From NCBI GenBank assembly GCA_036278735.1, contig DASUKM010000029.1, positions 116,600 through 180,599 on the forward strand: 64,000 nucleotides of DNA, given 5' to 3'. Below, one piece after another: positions 1 to 8,772 of this stretch (within the stretch, counting starts at the first letter, position 1; each line of letters opens with the position of its first letter). This stretch comes from DASUKM01 sp036278735. Lineage in GTDB: Bacteria; Acidobacteriota; Vicinamibacteria; Vicinamibacterales; 2-12-FULL-66-21. The notes under the pieces were generated by a model. It had not been told where the DNA came from. It made no database searches and saw only the letters and a list, made by a program, of their open reading frames with translations. A program made the position numbers and the translations under genes.

Positions 1-2
1 AG

Positions 3-308
3 CGATCCGACTACTGGCTCGTGACGAACCCGGCGGCCGATCCCGAGCTATTGAGCACGCGGAACGCCCACACGCACCACATCCGGCTGTTTCATGGCCG
101 CGTGACTCCGATCGAGAACGGATTCGAGGTGAAGGGAGACGGCACCGTGACGGTCAACGGCGGCAACCCGCCGTTCGACAAGACCTCGTGCATCACGGTC
201 GACATCACCGGCAATACGCTCGTGCGGTTTTCGAACCTGAAGCTGACGTTCGGCGATCCGGCCTCGACGCATTTCGGCGACAACCCGATCGCCGGCGTCG
301 TCCGCTGA
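3..308 (+). CDS. 3' end of an unrecognised protein (partial at window edge)
   Basis: The reading frame is open to the left edge and ends at a TGA at 306-308, so only the C-terminal ~101 residues are seen. A GTG at 21 is the first possible start, but the frame continues upstream of it (R-S-D-Y-W-L) and the true start probably lies outside the window. The visible part alternates short hydrophobic and polar stretches, like a beta-rich domain, and contains H-T-H-H-I-R-L-F-H-G. I do not recognise the family. No transmembrane segment is visible. The gene converges on the ADOP permease ending at 436. Confidence 0.55.
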   Translation, partial: RSDYWLVTNPAADPELLSTRNAHTHHIRLFHGRVTPIENGFEVKGDGTVTVNGGNPPFDKTSCITVDITGNTLVRFSNLKLTFGDPASTHFGDNPIAGVVR

Positions 309-310
309 CT

Positions 311-360
311 CGGGGTCAGATCTTGTTCTTTGCACGAGTGTCCTCGACAGAGGACACTCG
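311..360. repeat. REP-like element: GGGGTCAG head plus perfect 11-bp hairpin
   Basis: An 11-bp perfect inverted repeat (CGAGTGTCCTC at 335-345, GAGGACACTCG at 350-360, loop GACA) follows a GGGGTCAGATCTTG head at 312-325. A GGGGTCAG head followed by a hairpin recalls the REP sequences mobilised by REP-associated tyrosine transposases. There is no T-run after the stem, so a classical intrinsic terminator is less likely, although the position between two convergent genes would suit one. Only one copy occurs in this window, so the repeat call is inference. Confidence 0.4.
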
Positions 361-435
361 CGAACGGGGGAACGCCTCACCCACAGGGCCGCGCTCTCGA
401 CGTGGTAGAGCGCGGCCACACGGGACGACGCCGTC

Positions 436-3093
436 CTATTCGTGCCGCAACGCGCGGCTCGGATGGATGGCGAGCGCGCGCCGAACCGGCACGTACGAGG
501 CGACCAGGCCGACGATCGCAAAGAGCGCGAGCGTGCCGACGAACGGGACGGGATCGGCCGCCGCGATGCCAAACTGCAGCCCGCGCAGCAGGCGGACCGC
601 GCCTGCGGCAAGGAGGACACCGAGGACGCCGCCCGCGACAAGCAGTCGCGCCGTCTCGCCGATCGTCATGCGCACCACCGCGGCTCTGTCGGCACCCAGT
701 GCCACACGGATCCCGATCTCGCGCGTGCGCCGCGCCACCATGTACGACGTGACGCCGTAGATGCCGATCGACGCGAGCAGGAGGCCGATGACGCCAAGAC
801 TGCCCGCGATGGCCGCCGAGATGCGCAGTTGAATGGCGGCTGGACCTGCCTGGTTCTCGAGCGCGTCAGCCGCGAGAACGGGCAGACGGCGATCCATGGC
901 CAGCAGCAGCTCGCGAACGCGCGGGATGCCGCGCGCGTCGCCGCGCGCGCGCACCAGAATCTTGATCTGGGCCACGTACTGCTGCGGCATCGGAAGATAG
1001 ATGTACGGACGCGCCCCTGTCCCTCCGCTGCGCACGTCGGCCGCGATGCCGACGATAGTGATCGGGTACAGCGCTGGCGCGCGCCCTGGCTTTCCAGGAT
1101 CGATCAGATTGGGCTGCAGCAGCACGTGCCTGCCGACCGCTTCGTTGGGCGGCCGCGACGGCCAGAATCGACGGACGGCCGCCTGGCTGACGATGACGGC
1201 GCGAGCCGACGATACCGTGTCGGTCTCGTCGAAATCGCGCCCCGCGATCAGGGGGATACGAAGGAGGCCGAAGTACCCTGGTGTGACGACGTCGCCGAGC
1301 ACCTCGAATGCCGGCCGCCCATCCGGAGGGGACACACCGGGTACGCCTATCTGGAAACCCATCGCGCCGCGGGTCGGCGTCCCCGATGCCAGCGCAGCCG
1401 CCTGCACCTCGCGCATCGATCGCAGTCTGCGCTCGAGTTCGGCGGCGAAGCGCGGACCCGTCACCCGCGTGTAGGCGGCGGTCGCGAGGTCGATCGAGAC
1501 CACGTCGACGCCGTGCGCATCGAAGCCACGATTGACCGACGCGGTACGAACGAGTGCGCGCGTCAGCAGTCCGCCGACGATGACGAGGACGATGCTGAGC
1601 GCCACCTGCGCGACGACGAACGTGCGCCTCAGCCGAAGCGCGGAGGCGCTGCCCTGCTCTTCTGCCTGGAGCAGCGCGAGCACGTCCACCCGCGCCGCAC
1701 GAATCGCGGGAGCAATCCCGAATGCGACGGCGGCGGCGAACGACAGCCCAAGCGCGAAGGCGACGACACGATCGTCCTGCACGAGCGACGGCTCGAAAGG
1801 CAGCGGCAGCGACGGGAGGACGCGCAGGACGGCCGCGTTCATGGCGCGCGACAGCAGCAGGCCGGCGGCTCCGCCGATCGTGAAGAGCACGACGATTTCC
1901 GTCAGGAGCTGCCGAACCAGCCGACCCTGACTGACCCCCATCGCCACGCGCACGGCCATCTCCCTGGCGCGCCCCGCGGCCCGCGCCAGCAGCAGTCCCG
2001 CGACATTCGCGCAGGCGACGACCAGCACGAGCGAGACAATGGCCATCAGCAGGGCGAAAAAGCCGCCAACGAGGATGCGCACGCCGTACGGAATGGGCGA
2101 GGATCGATCGACGCGCAGCTTCGCGAACAACTGCCGCCGGCGCGCGAATTGCGGCCCGACGGGCTCGCGTCCGATCTCCTCGATCTCGGCGCGGGCCTGC
2201 GACAGCGTCACGCCCGGCCGAAGTCGCGCGCCGACCAGACCGATGCCGAGCGGCGCGCGGCCCTCGGCCGGCATCCACAGGTCGGGAGCGAGAATCGTGT
2301 TGCCATGGAACTCGCGCCGCGCGACGCCCATCACGGTGTACGTGCGATCGCCGAGGCGAATCGGGGAGCCGACGACTTTCGGATCGCGCTGAAAGTGTTC
2401 TTCCCAGAATCGGTGGCTGAGCACAACGACGGATGCCGTATCCATCTCGGTGAACATGCGGCCGGCGGCCGGAGTGACGCCCAGCGCGGTGAAGAAGTTC
2501 GCGGTCACGAGATCCGCAAACACGGGCTGCGCTGCGTCCGCCGGCTCGTCGATCCAGCTCATGGGGGTCAGGTTCAAGGCGTAGGCGAAGACGTCCTGGA
2601 CGCGCGTGACGCGTTCGCGAATCGCGGAATAATGTTCCCGATCGAGCCCCTCGACGCCGACGGGACCCAACATCAGACTGATGTCCACGACGCGATCCGG
2701 GTCGGCGATCCCTGGCGCGGTTCGGATGAGAAGCGCGTTCACCGCCGTGAAGACGGTCGTCGTCGCGCCGATCGCAATGGCGAGCGAGAGGATGGCGGTT
2801 GCCGCGAACGCCGGCGTGCGCCGGAACAGGCGCACCGCATAGCGCACGTCCCGCACCGCATCGTCGAGGGCTTGAAACGACCGCGCGGCCCTGTGCTGTT
2901 CCTTGATGCGCTCGACTCCTCCGAGCGCGACGCGTGCCTGGCGATGCGCCTCGTCCGGTGAGAGGCCGCGGCGCCTGTATTGCTCGTCGAGCAGCGCGAG
3001 GTGCGCTGAAATCTCACGCGCCAGATCGACGTCGCCGGCATGAGGGCGCAGCACGTTCATGAGCCGGCGGAAGGCCCGTCTCAGGTGAGACAT
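436..3093 (-). CDS. ADOP-type ABC transporter permease (MacB/FtsX fold), 885 aa
   Basis: A large inner-membrane permease of the acidobacterial duplicated orphan permease type. Residues ~1-80 form a soluble helical prefix (permease prefix domain). Then come two MacB periplasmic core plus FtsX units. The first transmembrane helix is near residues 95-120 (L-A-I-A-I-G-A-T-T-T-V-F), three more lie near 340-470, one near 490-515, and the final three near 770-875. The end R-A-L-A-I-H-P-S-R-A-L-R-H-E matches the usual family ending (DP-ALR-E). No ATPase gene adjoins it. MacB relatives couple ATP hydrolysis to extrusion across the periplasm; the substrate here is unknown. It reads in the same direction as the next ADOP, 153 bp apart. 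Confidence 0.9.
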   Translation of the reverse strand: MSHLRRAFRRLMNVLRPHAGDVDLAREISAHLALLDEQYRRRGLSPDEAHRQARVALGGVERIKEQHRAARSFQALDDAVRDVRYAVRLFRRTPAFAATAILSLAIAIGATTTVFTAVNALLIRTAPGIADPDRVVDISLMLGPVGVEGLDREHYSAIRERVTRVQDVFAYALNLTPMSWIDEPADAAQPVFADLVTANFFTALGVTPAAGRMFTEMDTASVVVLSHRFWEEHFQRDPKVVGSPIRLGDRTYTVMGVARREFHGNTILAPDLWMPAEGRAPLGIGLVGARLRPGVTLSQARAEIEEIGREPVGPQFARRRQLFAKLRVDRSSPIPYGVRILVGGFFALLMAIVSLVLVVACANVAGLLLARAAGRAREMAVRVAMGVSQGRLVRQLLTEIVVLFTIGGAAGLLLSRAMNAAVLRVLPSLPLPFEPSLVQDDRVVAFALGLSFAAAVAFGIAPAIRAARVDVLALLQAEEQGSASALRLRRTFVVAQVALSIVLVIVGGLLTRALVRTASVNRGFDAHGVDVVSIDLATAAYTRVTGPRFAAELERRLRSMREVQAAALASGTPTRGAMGFQIGVPGVSPPDGRPAFEVLGDVVTPGYFGLLRIPLIAGRDFDETDTVSSARAVIVSQAAVRRFWPSRPPNEAVGRHVLLQPNLIDPGKPGRAPALYPITIVGIAADVRSGGTGARPYIYLPMPQQYVAQIKILVRARGDARGIPRVRELLLAMDRRLPVLAADALENQAGPAAIQLRISAAIAGSLGVIGLLLASIGIYGVTSYMVARRTREIGIRVALGADRAAVVRMTIGETARLLVAGGVLGVLLAAGAVRLLRGLQFGIAAADPVPFVGTLALFAIVGLVASYVPVRRALAIHPSRALRHE

Positions 3094-3246
3094 ACCTGGC
3101 GTCGGCGCTCGACCATCGTCCGGCGGGGCCGCCGGTCGCGAGGCATCGTGCCGCGCACGATCTCACGTGTTCCACTTAGTTGTCAAGTGGAGCAATCCGG
3201 GGCGGTCTGACGCGGCGAGCGTCTGAGGCGGACGCGGATGCGACCG

Positions 3247-5727
3247 CTACTCGGTGTGCAGCACGCCCGAGGGCGCCAGGCGCGACGCTCGCCACGCGGG
3301 GATCATCGTCGCGGCCGCGGTGATGCCGCCGACGAGCACGATCGCGGCGGCGAGCATGATCGGATCGGACGCGCGAATCGCGTACACCCGACTCGCGACG
3401 ACCCGGCCGGACAGATACGCCGCCAACAATCCGATCGCTGCGCCGACGAGCGCAAGCATCGCGCCGTGCGTCATCACGAGCCCGAAGACGCTCCCGGGCG
3501 TCGCTCCCAGGGCGAGGCGCGTGGCCATTTCGCCGCGCCGCTGCGAGACGCCGTAGGCGACGACGCCGTAGATCCCGACGGCGGCGAGCAGAAGGGCGAC
3601 GCCGCCAAAGATCAGCATCAGCGTCATCCCGAGCTGCTGCCGGCTGAGCGTGCCGGCGACCAGGTCCGTGACGCGTTCGAAGTCGACGGCAATCCGCGGA
3701 TCGAAGCGGCGGACCTCGTCGCGGATGGACGCTTCGACGCCGGCCGGATCGGCGGCTGAGGTCGAGACGACGATCGTCTGCCGCTGCAGCCCGCCGGTCT
3801 GCGTGATGGGCGAGTAGTACGCCGGTTCGGCCGGCACGCTCACCGACCGTTCGCGCACGTCGTCCACCACGCCGACCACGGTCAGCTCGTTCCGGGGATC
3901 CGGCGCCGGGTAGCCCGCGGCAAACTGCACGCCGATCGGATTGTGCCCCTTCAGATAGAGCTGCGCGAACGTCTTGTTCACGATCGCCACCGGCAGCGTC
4001 TTGGCCCGGTCGTCCGTCGTGAAATCGCGCCCCTGCAGCAGGCGGGTGCCGCTCGCGCCAAAGAAGCCGGGGCTGACGGCGCGCGCGCGCGTGCCCATCG
4101 GGTTGGCGGAGTCGAACGGCTCCCCGTGCAACTGCGCGAACAACGAGGCCTCGAGCGTGTTGCGCAGCGGAAAATTCGACGTGGCGCCGACCGCCGTCAC
4201 CCCCGGCAGCGCGCGCAGACGATCGAGGAGCGCCCGCCCGGCCGCATCGACGGATGCCCCGTTCGGATATTTCGGCCCCAGGAACGACACGTCGAAGAAG
4301 AGACGCCGCTCGGGCACGAATCCCAGATCGGCGCTCCGAAGGTTGGCAAACCCGCGCACCAGCCAGCCCGCGCCCGCGACGAGGACGATCGCCAGCGCGA
4401 TCTCGATTACCGTCATGGCGCTGAGCCATCGCGTGGTCCCGCGCCCGCCGGTGGCCGAGCGGGTGCTGTCCCCCATCAACGTACGCACGTCGGTCGACGC
4501 CAGCCGAAGCGCGGGGGCAAACCCGACGAGCAAACCGGACACGACCAGCGTCGCGAGCGCGAACAGCAGGACACGACCGTCGAAGCTCAGGGCGTCGAGA
4601 CGCGGCAGTTTCGACGCGCCGAGCGCGAGCAGCGCCCGAACCCCGACGTAGGCGAGCGCGACACCGAGCGCGGCGCCGGCCGCCGCCAGCACGACGGATT
4701 CCGTGAGCAGTTGGCGGATGATGCGTCCCCGCGGGGCGCCGATCGCCACGCGGACCGCCATCTCGCGGCTGCGGGCGGCGCCGCGCGCCAGCAGGAGGTT
4801 GGCGACGTTGACGCACGCCAGCAGCAGCAGGAGCCCCGTCGCCGACATCACGATGATCAGAATGGGCCCAAGGTCGCCGACGACCGACGCGACGAGCGAT
4901 TTCGTCACGAACACGCGGTTCATGTCGGCCGCCGGAAAGTCGTGCGCGAGCTGGGTCATGACCGGGGCCATTTCGGCATTGGCCCGCTGCAGCGCAACCC
5001 CCGGCCTCAGGCGCATGAATCCGTCCAGGAAGTGATTGATGTCGTCGGGGCCGAGCTGATCGCTGAACCAGAAATCGACGTCGTGCGGCGTGTCGAAGCC
5101 GCGCGGCGCGACACCGGCAATCGTGGTCGTGAGTTCGGCGAAGTGGATCGGCTTCCCCACGATGTTCGGATCGCCCCGATACAGCTCCTGCCAGAGCCGG
5201 TACGAGACGACCACCACCGGCGGCGCCGGCGGCGGACCGGCCGGCGGCTGCGCGCCCGGCGCCGGTCGAGGACGGGGCGGCGGCGGAACGAAATTCTGAG
5301 GCGTGAAGCCGCCAAGCGTCATCGGCAGCCCGAACAGGTCGAAAAAGCCTTCGGTGACGCCCCAGGCCGTCACGTGCTCCGGCGTGCCATCCTCGTGCAG
5401 GAACGTCAGCTCGACCGACTGCATGCCGGCTGCCCGGACGATCGAGGGCAGACCCGGATGACCGGGGCCTGCGTTCAAGCGCGAGACGGCCCCGTTCGAC
5501 AACAGCCCCGTCGTCGGACGTCCGTCGGTCAGGGCCGAGCGGACGCTGTAGAGATTTTCCGGGTGCGGATACGGCAGCGGCTTCAGCAGGACGGCGTTGA
5601 GCGTGCTGTAGATGGCCGTGGTGGCGCCGATCCCCAGGGCCAGCGTCGCGATCGCCGTCAGCGGAAAGGCGGGCGCGCGCAGGTAGCCGCGCAGCGCGAA
5701 CTTGATGTCCTGAAGCAGTGTTTCCAT
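3247..5727 (-). CDS. ADOP-type ABC transporter permease with proline-rich insert, 826 aa
   Basis: A second ADOP permease. It lacks the ~80-residue soluble prefix and begins directly with the short amphipathic lead M-E-T-L-L-Q-D-I-K-F-A-L-R and the first helix (L-A-L-G-I-G-A-T-T-A-I-Y-S, residues ~20-45). It then has the duplicated MacB_PCD and FtsX layout and ends S-G-V-L-H-T-E. Residues ~145-170 carry a proline-rich insert (P-P-P-P-R-P-R-P-A-P and onward) inside the first periplasmic domain, just before the conserved V-V-V-V-S-Y-R-L-W segment. AGGAGCCTC before the ATG serves as the ribosome-binding site. No PadR gene adjoins it, unlike the later ADOPs. Substrate unknown. Confidence 0.9.
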   Translation of the reverse strand: METLLQDIKFALRGYLRAPAFPLTAIATLALGIGATTAIYSTLNAVLLKPLPYPHPENLYSVRSALTDGRPTTGLLSNGAVSRLNAGPGHPGLPSIVRAAGMQSVELTFLHEDGTPEHVTAWGVTEGFFDLFGLPMTLGGFTPQNFVPPPPRPRPAPGAQPPAGPPPAPPVVVVSYRLWQELYRGDPNIVGKPIHFAELTTTIAGVAPRGFDTPHDVDFWFSDQLGPDDINHFLDGFMRLRPGVALQRANAEMAPVMTQLAHDFPAADMNRVFVTKSLVASVVGDLGPILIIVMSATGLLLLLACVNVANLLLARGAARSREMAVRVAIGAPRGRIIRQLLTESVVLAAAGAALGVALAYVGVRALLALGASKLPRLDALSFDGRVLLFALATLVVSGLLVGFAPALRLASTDVRTLMGDSTRSATGGRGTTRWLSAMTVIEIALAIVLVAGAGWLVRGFANLRSADLGFVPERRLFFDVSFLGPKYPNGASVDAAGRALLDRLRALPGVTAVGATSNFPLRNTLEASLFAQLHGEPFDSANPMGTRARAVSPGFFGASGTRLLQGRDFTTDDRAKTLPVAIVNKTFAQLYLKGHNPIGVQFAAGYPAPDPRNELTVVGVVDDVRERSVSVPAEPAYYSPITQTGGLQRQTIVVSTSAADPAGVEASIRDEVRRFDPRIAVDFERVTDLVAGTLSRQQLGMTLMLIFGGVALLLAAVGIYGVVAYGVSQRRGEMATRLALGATPGSVFGLVMTHGAMLALVGAAIGLLAAYLSGRVVASRVYAIRASDPIMLAAAIVLVGGITAAATMIPAWRASRLAPSGVLHTE

Positions 5728-5840
5728 CGAGGCTCCTCTTGACTGAGGTTAGACGTCAAAAGATTCGCGGCGGACGAGTCGGCGCCAGACCGCGCGCCGA
5801 CCGGCCCGACGACGCTGTCGGGGCATTTCGCAACGCTTAT

Positions 5841-5873
5841 TGTTGCGCCGCAACATACATGGTATCGTGATAC
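5841..5873. promoter_or_regulatory. Two palindromes at the promoter/start of the Xre-RES module
   Basis: TGTTGCG-C-CGCAACA (5841-5855) is a perfect 7-bp inverted repeat. GTATC-GT-GATAC (5862-5873) is a perfect 5-bp one that abuts the antitoxin ATG at 5874. A weak promoter reads TTGTTG (5840-5845), 17 bp, TATCGT (5863-5868), so both palindromes overlap it. Xre-type antitoxins autorepress through such sites, so these are candidate operators. That assignment is inference from position. Confidence 0.5.
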
Positions 5874-6206
5874 ATGCCCGTCGCCACCGCCCGCAAGGTG
5901 GACGCGTTGCGCCACGATTTCCGGTCGGCCGCCCAACTGGCGGACCTGCTCGGCGTCAACCGATCCCAGGTGACCCGCTGGCTGCGCGGCGCCGGCATCG
6001 ACCCGGTGAACGCGGAAAAGGTCGATCTGCTCGAGCTCGTCTGGGCCAACCTGCTGCGGCTCTACGAACGCGAGGCGGCGCTCGAGTGGCTGTTCGGCAT
6101 CAATCCCCGTCTCGGCGACCGGCGTCCGATCGATCTGGTCCGCGCCGGCCGCACGGAGGAACTGATGCGCGCCATTCGCGCCGAACGGTCCGACTCGTTC
6201 GCGTGA
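5874..6206 (+). CDS. Xre/MbcA/ParS-type antitoxin
   Basis: A 110-residue protein. Residues ~15-40 form a helix-turn-helix (A-A-Q-L-A-D-L-L-G-V-N-R-S-Q-V-T-R-W-L). The C-terminal half (L-E-W-L-F-G-I-N-P-R-L-G, then R-P-I-D-L-V-R-A-G-R) is the toxin-binding domain found in MbcA/ParS/Xre antitoxins (formerly DUF2384). The stop codon overlaps the start of the RES toxin gene, the usual order in this family. It is expected to neutralise the toxin and repress its own promoter through the palindromes at 5841-5873. There is no clear Shine-Dalgarno sequence before the ATG, and the transcript may be almost leaderless. Confidence 0.88.
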   Translation: MPVATARKVDALRHDFRSAAQLADLLGVNRSQVTRWLRGAGIDPVNAEKVDLLELVWANLLRLYEREAALEWLFGINPRLGDRRPIDLVRAGRTEELMRAIRAERSDSFA

Positions 6207-6769
6207 TCCTGTATCGCGCGTTTGCCTGGGATCGCGGCGCCGCCGCGGATGCGCCGGACGGTCCGCTCTGGTTCCCCCGGATGTACCAGGGCGAAGGGCG
6301 CCACGACAACCCCGGCGTGTACGGCTGCCTCTATCTCGCCGACCGCCCCGTGTCGTGCATCGTCGAGCAGCTCGCGGCCTTTCGCGGGCAGCGGCTCACG
6401 CCCGCCCTGCTCCGCCGCCGCGGCCTGCCGCTGGCGCTCGCGACGATCGAGCTGGAGGATCGCGCCGCGATCGTGGACTTCGACGATCCGGCCGTCCTCC
6501 GCCGCGAGCGCCTGCGCCCGTCCGTCGTCGCCACCCGGCATCGCGACCTCACGCAGCCGCAGGCGCTCGCGCTGTACCGGCAGCACGACGGCGCGGCCGG
6601 CCTGCGCTGGTGGTCGACCTGGGAGTCGCTGTGGATCAACGTGACGGTGTTCGACCGGGCCGGGCCGCAGCTCCGGCTCCACGCCGTACGTGAGCTGACG
6701 CTGGACGACCCCGCGGTCGTCGAGGCCGCCGACGTGTTCGGCCTGCGCGTCACGCACGGCGCGGGATGA
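6203..6769 (+). CDS. RES domain toxin
   Basis: A 188-residue RES-family protein. The start is a GTG at 6203 overlapping the antitoxin stop (GTGA), which gives the typical opening V-I-L-Y-R-A-F. Family features include the early Arg (residue 5), the Y-L-A-D motif, the Glu in C-I-V-E-Q-L-A-A-F and W-W-S-T-W-E-S-L-W near the C-terminal half. Characterised RES toxins (MbcT, ParT-like) have an ADP-ribosyltransferase-like fold and deplete NAD+ or modify host proteins. Coupling to the antitoxin supports a working type II module. Which of the two activities applies here cannot be told from the sequence. Confidence 0.88.
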   Translation: MILYRAFAWDRGAAADAPDGPLWFPRMYQGEGRHDNPGVYGCLYLADRPVSCIVEQLAAFRGQRLTPALLRRRGLPLALATIELEDRAAIVDFDDPAVLRRERLRPSVVATRHRDLTQPQALALYRQHDGAAGLRWWSTWESLWINVTVFDRAGPQLRLHAVRELTLDDPAVVEAADVFGLRVTHGAG

Positions 6770-6817
6770 CCGTTGGATCCCGCGCGGGATCCAACGGTGT
6801 CCGACGGGGTGCGCCGC

Positions 6818-7609
6818 TTACTTCGTCGGGGGAAGCGCCGCCGCGATGGCGGTTGCCGCGGCCGAGCACACGGGATGTCCCCATCCGCTCGCGCTGACGC
6901 CGGGCATCTGTCCCGGCTGCGGCGTGATGTCGTACACGATGTTGTCCTTGCGGTTCGGATCGCCGCTCACGCCGGCCGGGACGTAGTCGAGATTCAGGGC
7001 ATTGCGCGTTCGCCAGGCGATGTTGTGATCCGCGCACGACGAGTCGCCGCTGACCCCGAGCGCCCCCACCAGCCGCCCCTCGGCGTTGTAGAGCGCCAGA
7101 CCTCCGGCGAACACGTTCACCCCACCGATGCGGTTGCCCACCATCGGATCGTTGTCGCGCCCGTTCTGCGCCGGGTTGCCGCCGTAGGCCACATCCGTGT
7201 CCACCGGGTTGCTGGCCTGCAGTCCGTACAGCGTGCCGCCGGGCTGGACGGCGGAATACAGGTTCGCGGTCGAGAGCGCGAGCTCCGGCAGGCTGAACGC
7301 GTTGGCCGTATTCGCCTTCTGGGCAGAGATGGCGCGGCTGCCCGGCCACTGGTCGCCGCGATCCCCGCCGGTGAAGGCGACGGCGCACACGACGCCGTCG
7401 CGATTGACGACCGTGGCCCACATCTGGAAACCGAAGCCCCCGTTTGCCTGCGACTGCGCCCCCTGGAGCGCCGTGCGCAGCGCCGCGTGCGACGGCAGAC
7501 CTCGGCAGGCGCTCGAGTGGTCGTCGTCGCCCGCCCGCGCCGTCCCCATGCCGACCATCAGGATGCCTGCCAGGACCACGCCCGCGATGAACGATCCGTT
7601 CTTGGTCAT
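6818..7609 (-). CDS. Secreted GlcG/HbpS (DUF336) family protein
   Basis: A 263-residue exported protein. The ATG at 7609 is chosen because GGAGGGGACGAG precedes it; an earlier in-frame start would place extra charged residues before the signal peptide. Residues ~1-26 are a signal peptide ending A-R-A. The body has the GlcG/HbpS features: V-V-N-R-D-G, a middle segment with G-G-V-N-V-F-A-G-G-L-A-L-Y, and G-A-L-G-V-S-G-D-S-S-C-A-D-H. Relatives bind haem or small cofactors, and some are encoded with oxidoreductases. No such partner is adjacent here. It stands alone, converging on the RES toxin gene. Confidence 0.8.
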   Translation of the reverse strand: MTKNGSFIAGVVLAGILMVGMGTARAGDDDHSSACRGLPSHAALRTALQGAQSQANGGFGFQMWATVVNRDGVVCAVAFTGGDRGDQWPGSRAISAQKANTANAFSLPELALSTANLYSAVQPGGTLYGLQASNPVDTDVAYGGNPAQNGRDNDPMVGNRIGGVNVFAGGLALYNAEGRLVGALGVSGDSSCADHNIAWRTRNALNLDYVPAGVSGDPNRKDNIVYDITPQPGQMPGVSASGWGHPVCSAAATAIAAALPPTK

Positions 7610-7710
7610 CTCGTCCCCTCCTGACAACGCGCCGTCGGTTCCAATGACGGCGACAGACAGGGAACGCTAGGCGTACGCCTCGGGGAAGTCAAAGCAAATC
7701 GTCGAGGGCC

Positions 7711-8772
7711 TCAGACCTCGCGCACGCGGCCCGATCGACCGGCGCGTCGCGGCTTGCGCGCCGGCGGCAGGCCCGATGCGGTCTGCAGCGTTCGAAGGCG
7801 CTCGATCGCCGGCCCGAGCGGCTGCCCGCTCCGCGGCATCCCGGCCCACAAATCGCCGACCTTCTCGACCCGCGCCGGCATCGAGCGCAGCGTGAAGCTT
7901 TGCGGCACGACCTCGCCGCGTGTGACTTCCTGCCACGTGCAGGGCGCCGAGACGGGCGCGCCCGGCTTCGCCCGGACGGCATACGCGGCGGCAAACGTCG
8001 CCGAGTACACGTTGCGCCCCGTATCGACGAGGATGCGGCCGCCGCGGTCGGCCTTGTGGAACTCCTGCGTCAGGCGCTCGGGATCGCGCCGGACGAGCAG
8101 CGTGCCGACGGCGTCCGCGAATCGCGCCGCGGCCGGCAGGTCCGCTGATCCGTCGAGCGCGACGACGATGTGAAACCCCTTCGACCCGCTCGTCTTGATC
8201 CAGCTCCGTAATCCGACTTCGTCGAGCAGGTCGCGCACCGCGATGGCGGCATCGCGCACGCCTTCGACGTCATCGTCCGTCGAGGGGTCGAGGTCGAACA
8301 CGCACAGGTCAGGGTGGCGCAGATCGGGCACGCGCCTGGTCCAGACGTGCGGCGTAATGCAGTTCTGATTGGCGAGCCAGACGAGCGACCGCGTGTCCGT
8401 CACCACGACATGATGGACGGTGCCGCCGTGCTTGGGCACCTCGACGCGCTCGATCCACTTGGGGAACCCCTTCGAGACGTCCTTCTGGATGAACCCGGGC
8501 GCGCCGATGCCGCGGTGATAGCGCTCCATCGTGACCGGCCGGCCGACGATGTGCGGCAGCATCGCCGGCGCGATCGCTTCGTAGTACCCCGCGAGCTCCC
8601 CTTTCGTGACCCCGACGTCCGGAAACAGGATCTTGTCGGGATGGCTGATGGGCATGATCACGGACGGATCTCGAGCAGCCGCGGGTGGCGGAGCTTGCGG
8701 TGGACGGTCCGCTCGACCCACGCGACGGCTACCAGTGGATCGGTTCCGCGTCTTTGTACGGGCGTCGGTCAT
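7711..8772 (-). CDS. LigD-type primase-polymerase domain protein (stand-alone PolDom)
   Basis: A 353-residue protein matching the polymerase domain of LigD, an archaeo-eukaryotic-primase-fold polymerase used in non-homologous end joining. Visible features are the opening I-S-H-P-D-K-I-L-F-P (~residues 40-50), the metal-binding F-D-L-D-P motif, K-T-S-G-S-K-G-F-H with its catalytic-site His, and R-I-L-V-D-T-G-R-N. There is no ligase or 3'-phosphoesterase domain and no Ku gene in the window. The start ATG at 8772 overlaps the stop of the upstream glycosylase gene by four bases (ATGA), so the two are co-translated. The basic C-terminal tail may bind DNA. Confidence 0.88.
   Translation of the reverse strand: MTDARTKTRNRSTGSRRVGRADRPPQAPPPAAARDPSVIMPISHPDKILFPDVGVTKGELAGYYEAIAPAMLPHIVGRPVTMERYHRGIGAPGFIQKDVSKGFPKWIERVEVPKHGGTVHHVVVTDTRSLVWLANQNCITPHVWTRRVPDLRHPDLCVFDLDPSTDDDVEGVRDAAIAVRDLLDEVGLRSWIKTSGSKGFHIVVALDGSADLPAAARFADAVGTLLVRRDPERLTQEFHKADRGGRILVDTGRNVYSATFAAAYAVRAKPGAPVSAPCTWQEVTRGEVVPQSFTLRSMPARVEKVGDLWAGMPRSGQPLGPAIERLRTLQTASGLPPARKPRRAGRSGRVREV

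Noticed and set aside
442..2961. An 839-codon open frame on the plus strand opposite the first ADOP permease
   Set aside because: The product is Arg/Asp/His-rich with no domain. The opposite frame encodes a clear permease. In GC-rich DNA such long antisense frames are expected.
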